Positions 63,383 to 64,000 of a stretch of 64,000 bases of DNA are shown here, piece after piece. This DNA is from Streptomyces marianii. Lineage in GTDB: Bacteria > Actinomycetota > Actinomycetes > Streptomycetales > Streptomycetaceae. Each line of letters opens with the position of its first letter. The stretch's first letter is position 1. The position numbers were made by a program, and so were the translations under genes. Location of the stretch: positions 4,515,001 through 4,579,000 of the forward strand of contig NZ_VAWE01000001.1 of assembly GCF_005795905.1 (NCBI RefSeq). The letters run 5' to 3'. The notes under the pieces were generated by a model, which was given only the letters and a program-made list of their open reading frames with translations, did no database searches and was not told the DNA's origin.

Positions 63383-63490
63383 TCAGCCTTCGTCGTGTGA
63401 GCGCCCTCCGCTCGTGGCGGTCCCGGTCTGCCGGAACAGCCATTCGGACTCCAGCTCCGCGTAGCCGGGCTTGATCACGTCGTTCATCAT
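63383..63490 (-). other. Short ORF or gene fragment, unknown
   Basis: From ATG 63490 a frame of 35 codons reads MMNDVIKPGYAELESEWLFRQTG and ends in SHDEG; the frame stays open upstream to about 63567 without a start. The composition is protein-like, so it may be the C-terminal scar of a gene cut by the neighbouring insertion element. No ribosome site was found. Confidence 0.3.
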
Positions 63491-63721
63491 CGCGAGACGT
63501 TCATCGGTGCTGTTGCTGCCCGACGGCGAGCCCGAGTCGGCTCGCGGCCCGTCTGTACGACCCCGGGCTCACCCACGCGGGTGGCGCCACGGCAAGATCA
63601 CCGCCGTTTGCGGCTGGTGACGATCCTGCTGGCTTATTCCGTGCCCGGCGGGGCTGGCGGCTCGTTGGTCGGGGCAGCAGCGGCCGTCTTGGCGTTCCCG
63701 GTCGCGGGGGTGGGGTGTGGG
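63491..63721. other. Region between gene fragment and IS transposase
   Basis: About 230 bp containing the left end of the insertion element. The terminal inverted repeat could not be identified because the other end is outside the window. Confidence 0.4.
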
Positions 63722-64000
63722 ATGTCGATGCGGCCGAGGCCGTGGCCGGAGGTGCCTGAGCTGACCGCGCGGGTGGCGCGGGCGGTGGCGGCACGGGGGC
63801 CGTATCCGTTGGCGATGCGGGTCCGTGACGAGCTGGGCGAGTTGTTCGCGGACGCCGAGTTCGCCGAGGCGTTCGGAGCCGGAGGCCGGCCGGGCTGGTC
63901 ACCGGGCCAGCTGGCGCTGGTGACGGTGGTGCAGTTCGCCGAGAACCTCACCGACCGGGCGGCAGCGCAGCGGGTGCGGTACGGCATGGACCTGAAGTAC
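63722..64000 (+). mobile_element. IS1182-family transposase, 5' part (runs off the edge)
   Basis: From ATG 63722 the frame is open to the window end (93 codons): MSMRPRPWPEVPELTARVAR, LAMRVRDELGELFADAEFAEAF, GGRPGWSPGQLALVTVVQFAENLTDR. This is the characteristic N-terminal region of actinobacterial IS1182-type (IS5-like, DUF772) transposases. The catalytic domain would be to the right. Confidence 0.85.

Overview
This window is high-G+C actinobacterial DNA, almost certainly a Streptomyces chromosome. The evidence is strong G/C third-position bias, frequent GTG/TTG starts, a Streptomyces-type 23S/5S end, and diagnostic genes (mshD, glnR, nur, rsiG, csoR). From memory, the order pit-pst-nudix-CHAD-ppk, mshD, glnR, nur, rsiG matches the core chromosome of S. 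coelicolor around SCO4126 to SCO4185; no search was run.

Layout. (1) 1-1213: 3' part of 23S rRNA, 5S rRNA and a terminator. (2) 1.4-12.0 kb: a GNAT, then a minus-strand set of membrane and ATPase genes resembling a type IV secretion apparatus (TraG/VirD4-like, VirB4-like, SCO6880-like, VirB6-like, VirB8-like, two small membrane proteins), plus a VirB1-like transglycosylase/NlpC protein. This looks like the chromosomal cmd locus, not a plasmid. (3) 12.3-15.0 kb: PAP2 phosphatase, lipoprotein, small ORF, and the copper repressor csoR with its operator. (4) 15.1-25.7 kb: a phosphate/polyphosphate block with DUF47-Pit transporter, pstSCAB with a PHO box, NUDIX, CHAD and ppk. (5) 25.9-33.99 kb: a GntR gene with a large palindromic operator and a deleted ABC-transporter remnant, mshD, a secreted 5'-nucleotidase, a Tat-exported PI-PLC-like enzyme, and a protease/response regulator/histidine kinase operon. 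(6) 34.1-46.5 kb: tandem repeats, LacI regulator, glnR, hydrolase, MoaD-like protein, LmeA-like protein, a sulfur locus (leader peptide, rhodanese, DUF1416), DUF3099, DsrE, nitrobindin, nur, ygfZ, dtd and rsiG. (7) 46.9-55.5 kb: Eis-like GNAT, a GntR-HAD-phosphotransferase cassette with a divergent 55-aa membrane protein, MFS, an F420-type nitroreductase-hemerythrin fusion, VOC and AraC.

(8) 55.7-64.0 kb is accessory. It has a histidine phosphatase, then a mosaic of broken transposition genes: TniB-like ATPase split by an MFS cassette, TniA tail, Tn3-family transposase with a nonsense codon, and helicase-associated fragments. A lower-G+C glycosyltransferase, a SigE-family sigma factor with a membrane partner, and an IS1182-type transposase running off the right edge follow.

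Themes. Phosphate supply (Pit, Pst, 5'-nucleotidase) is next to polyphosphate synthesis and binding (PPK, CHAD). Nitrogen (GlnR), nickel (Nur), copper (CsoR) and sulfur (leader peptide) control genes cluster in the core part. Several genes appear leaderless: a TANNNT box lies 6-7 nt before the start codon. Four intergenic tandem repeats and several small genes (26, 32, 47, 55 and 55 aa) were added by reading the sequence directly. No biosynthetic cluster, CRISPR array or tRNA gene was seen.
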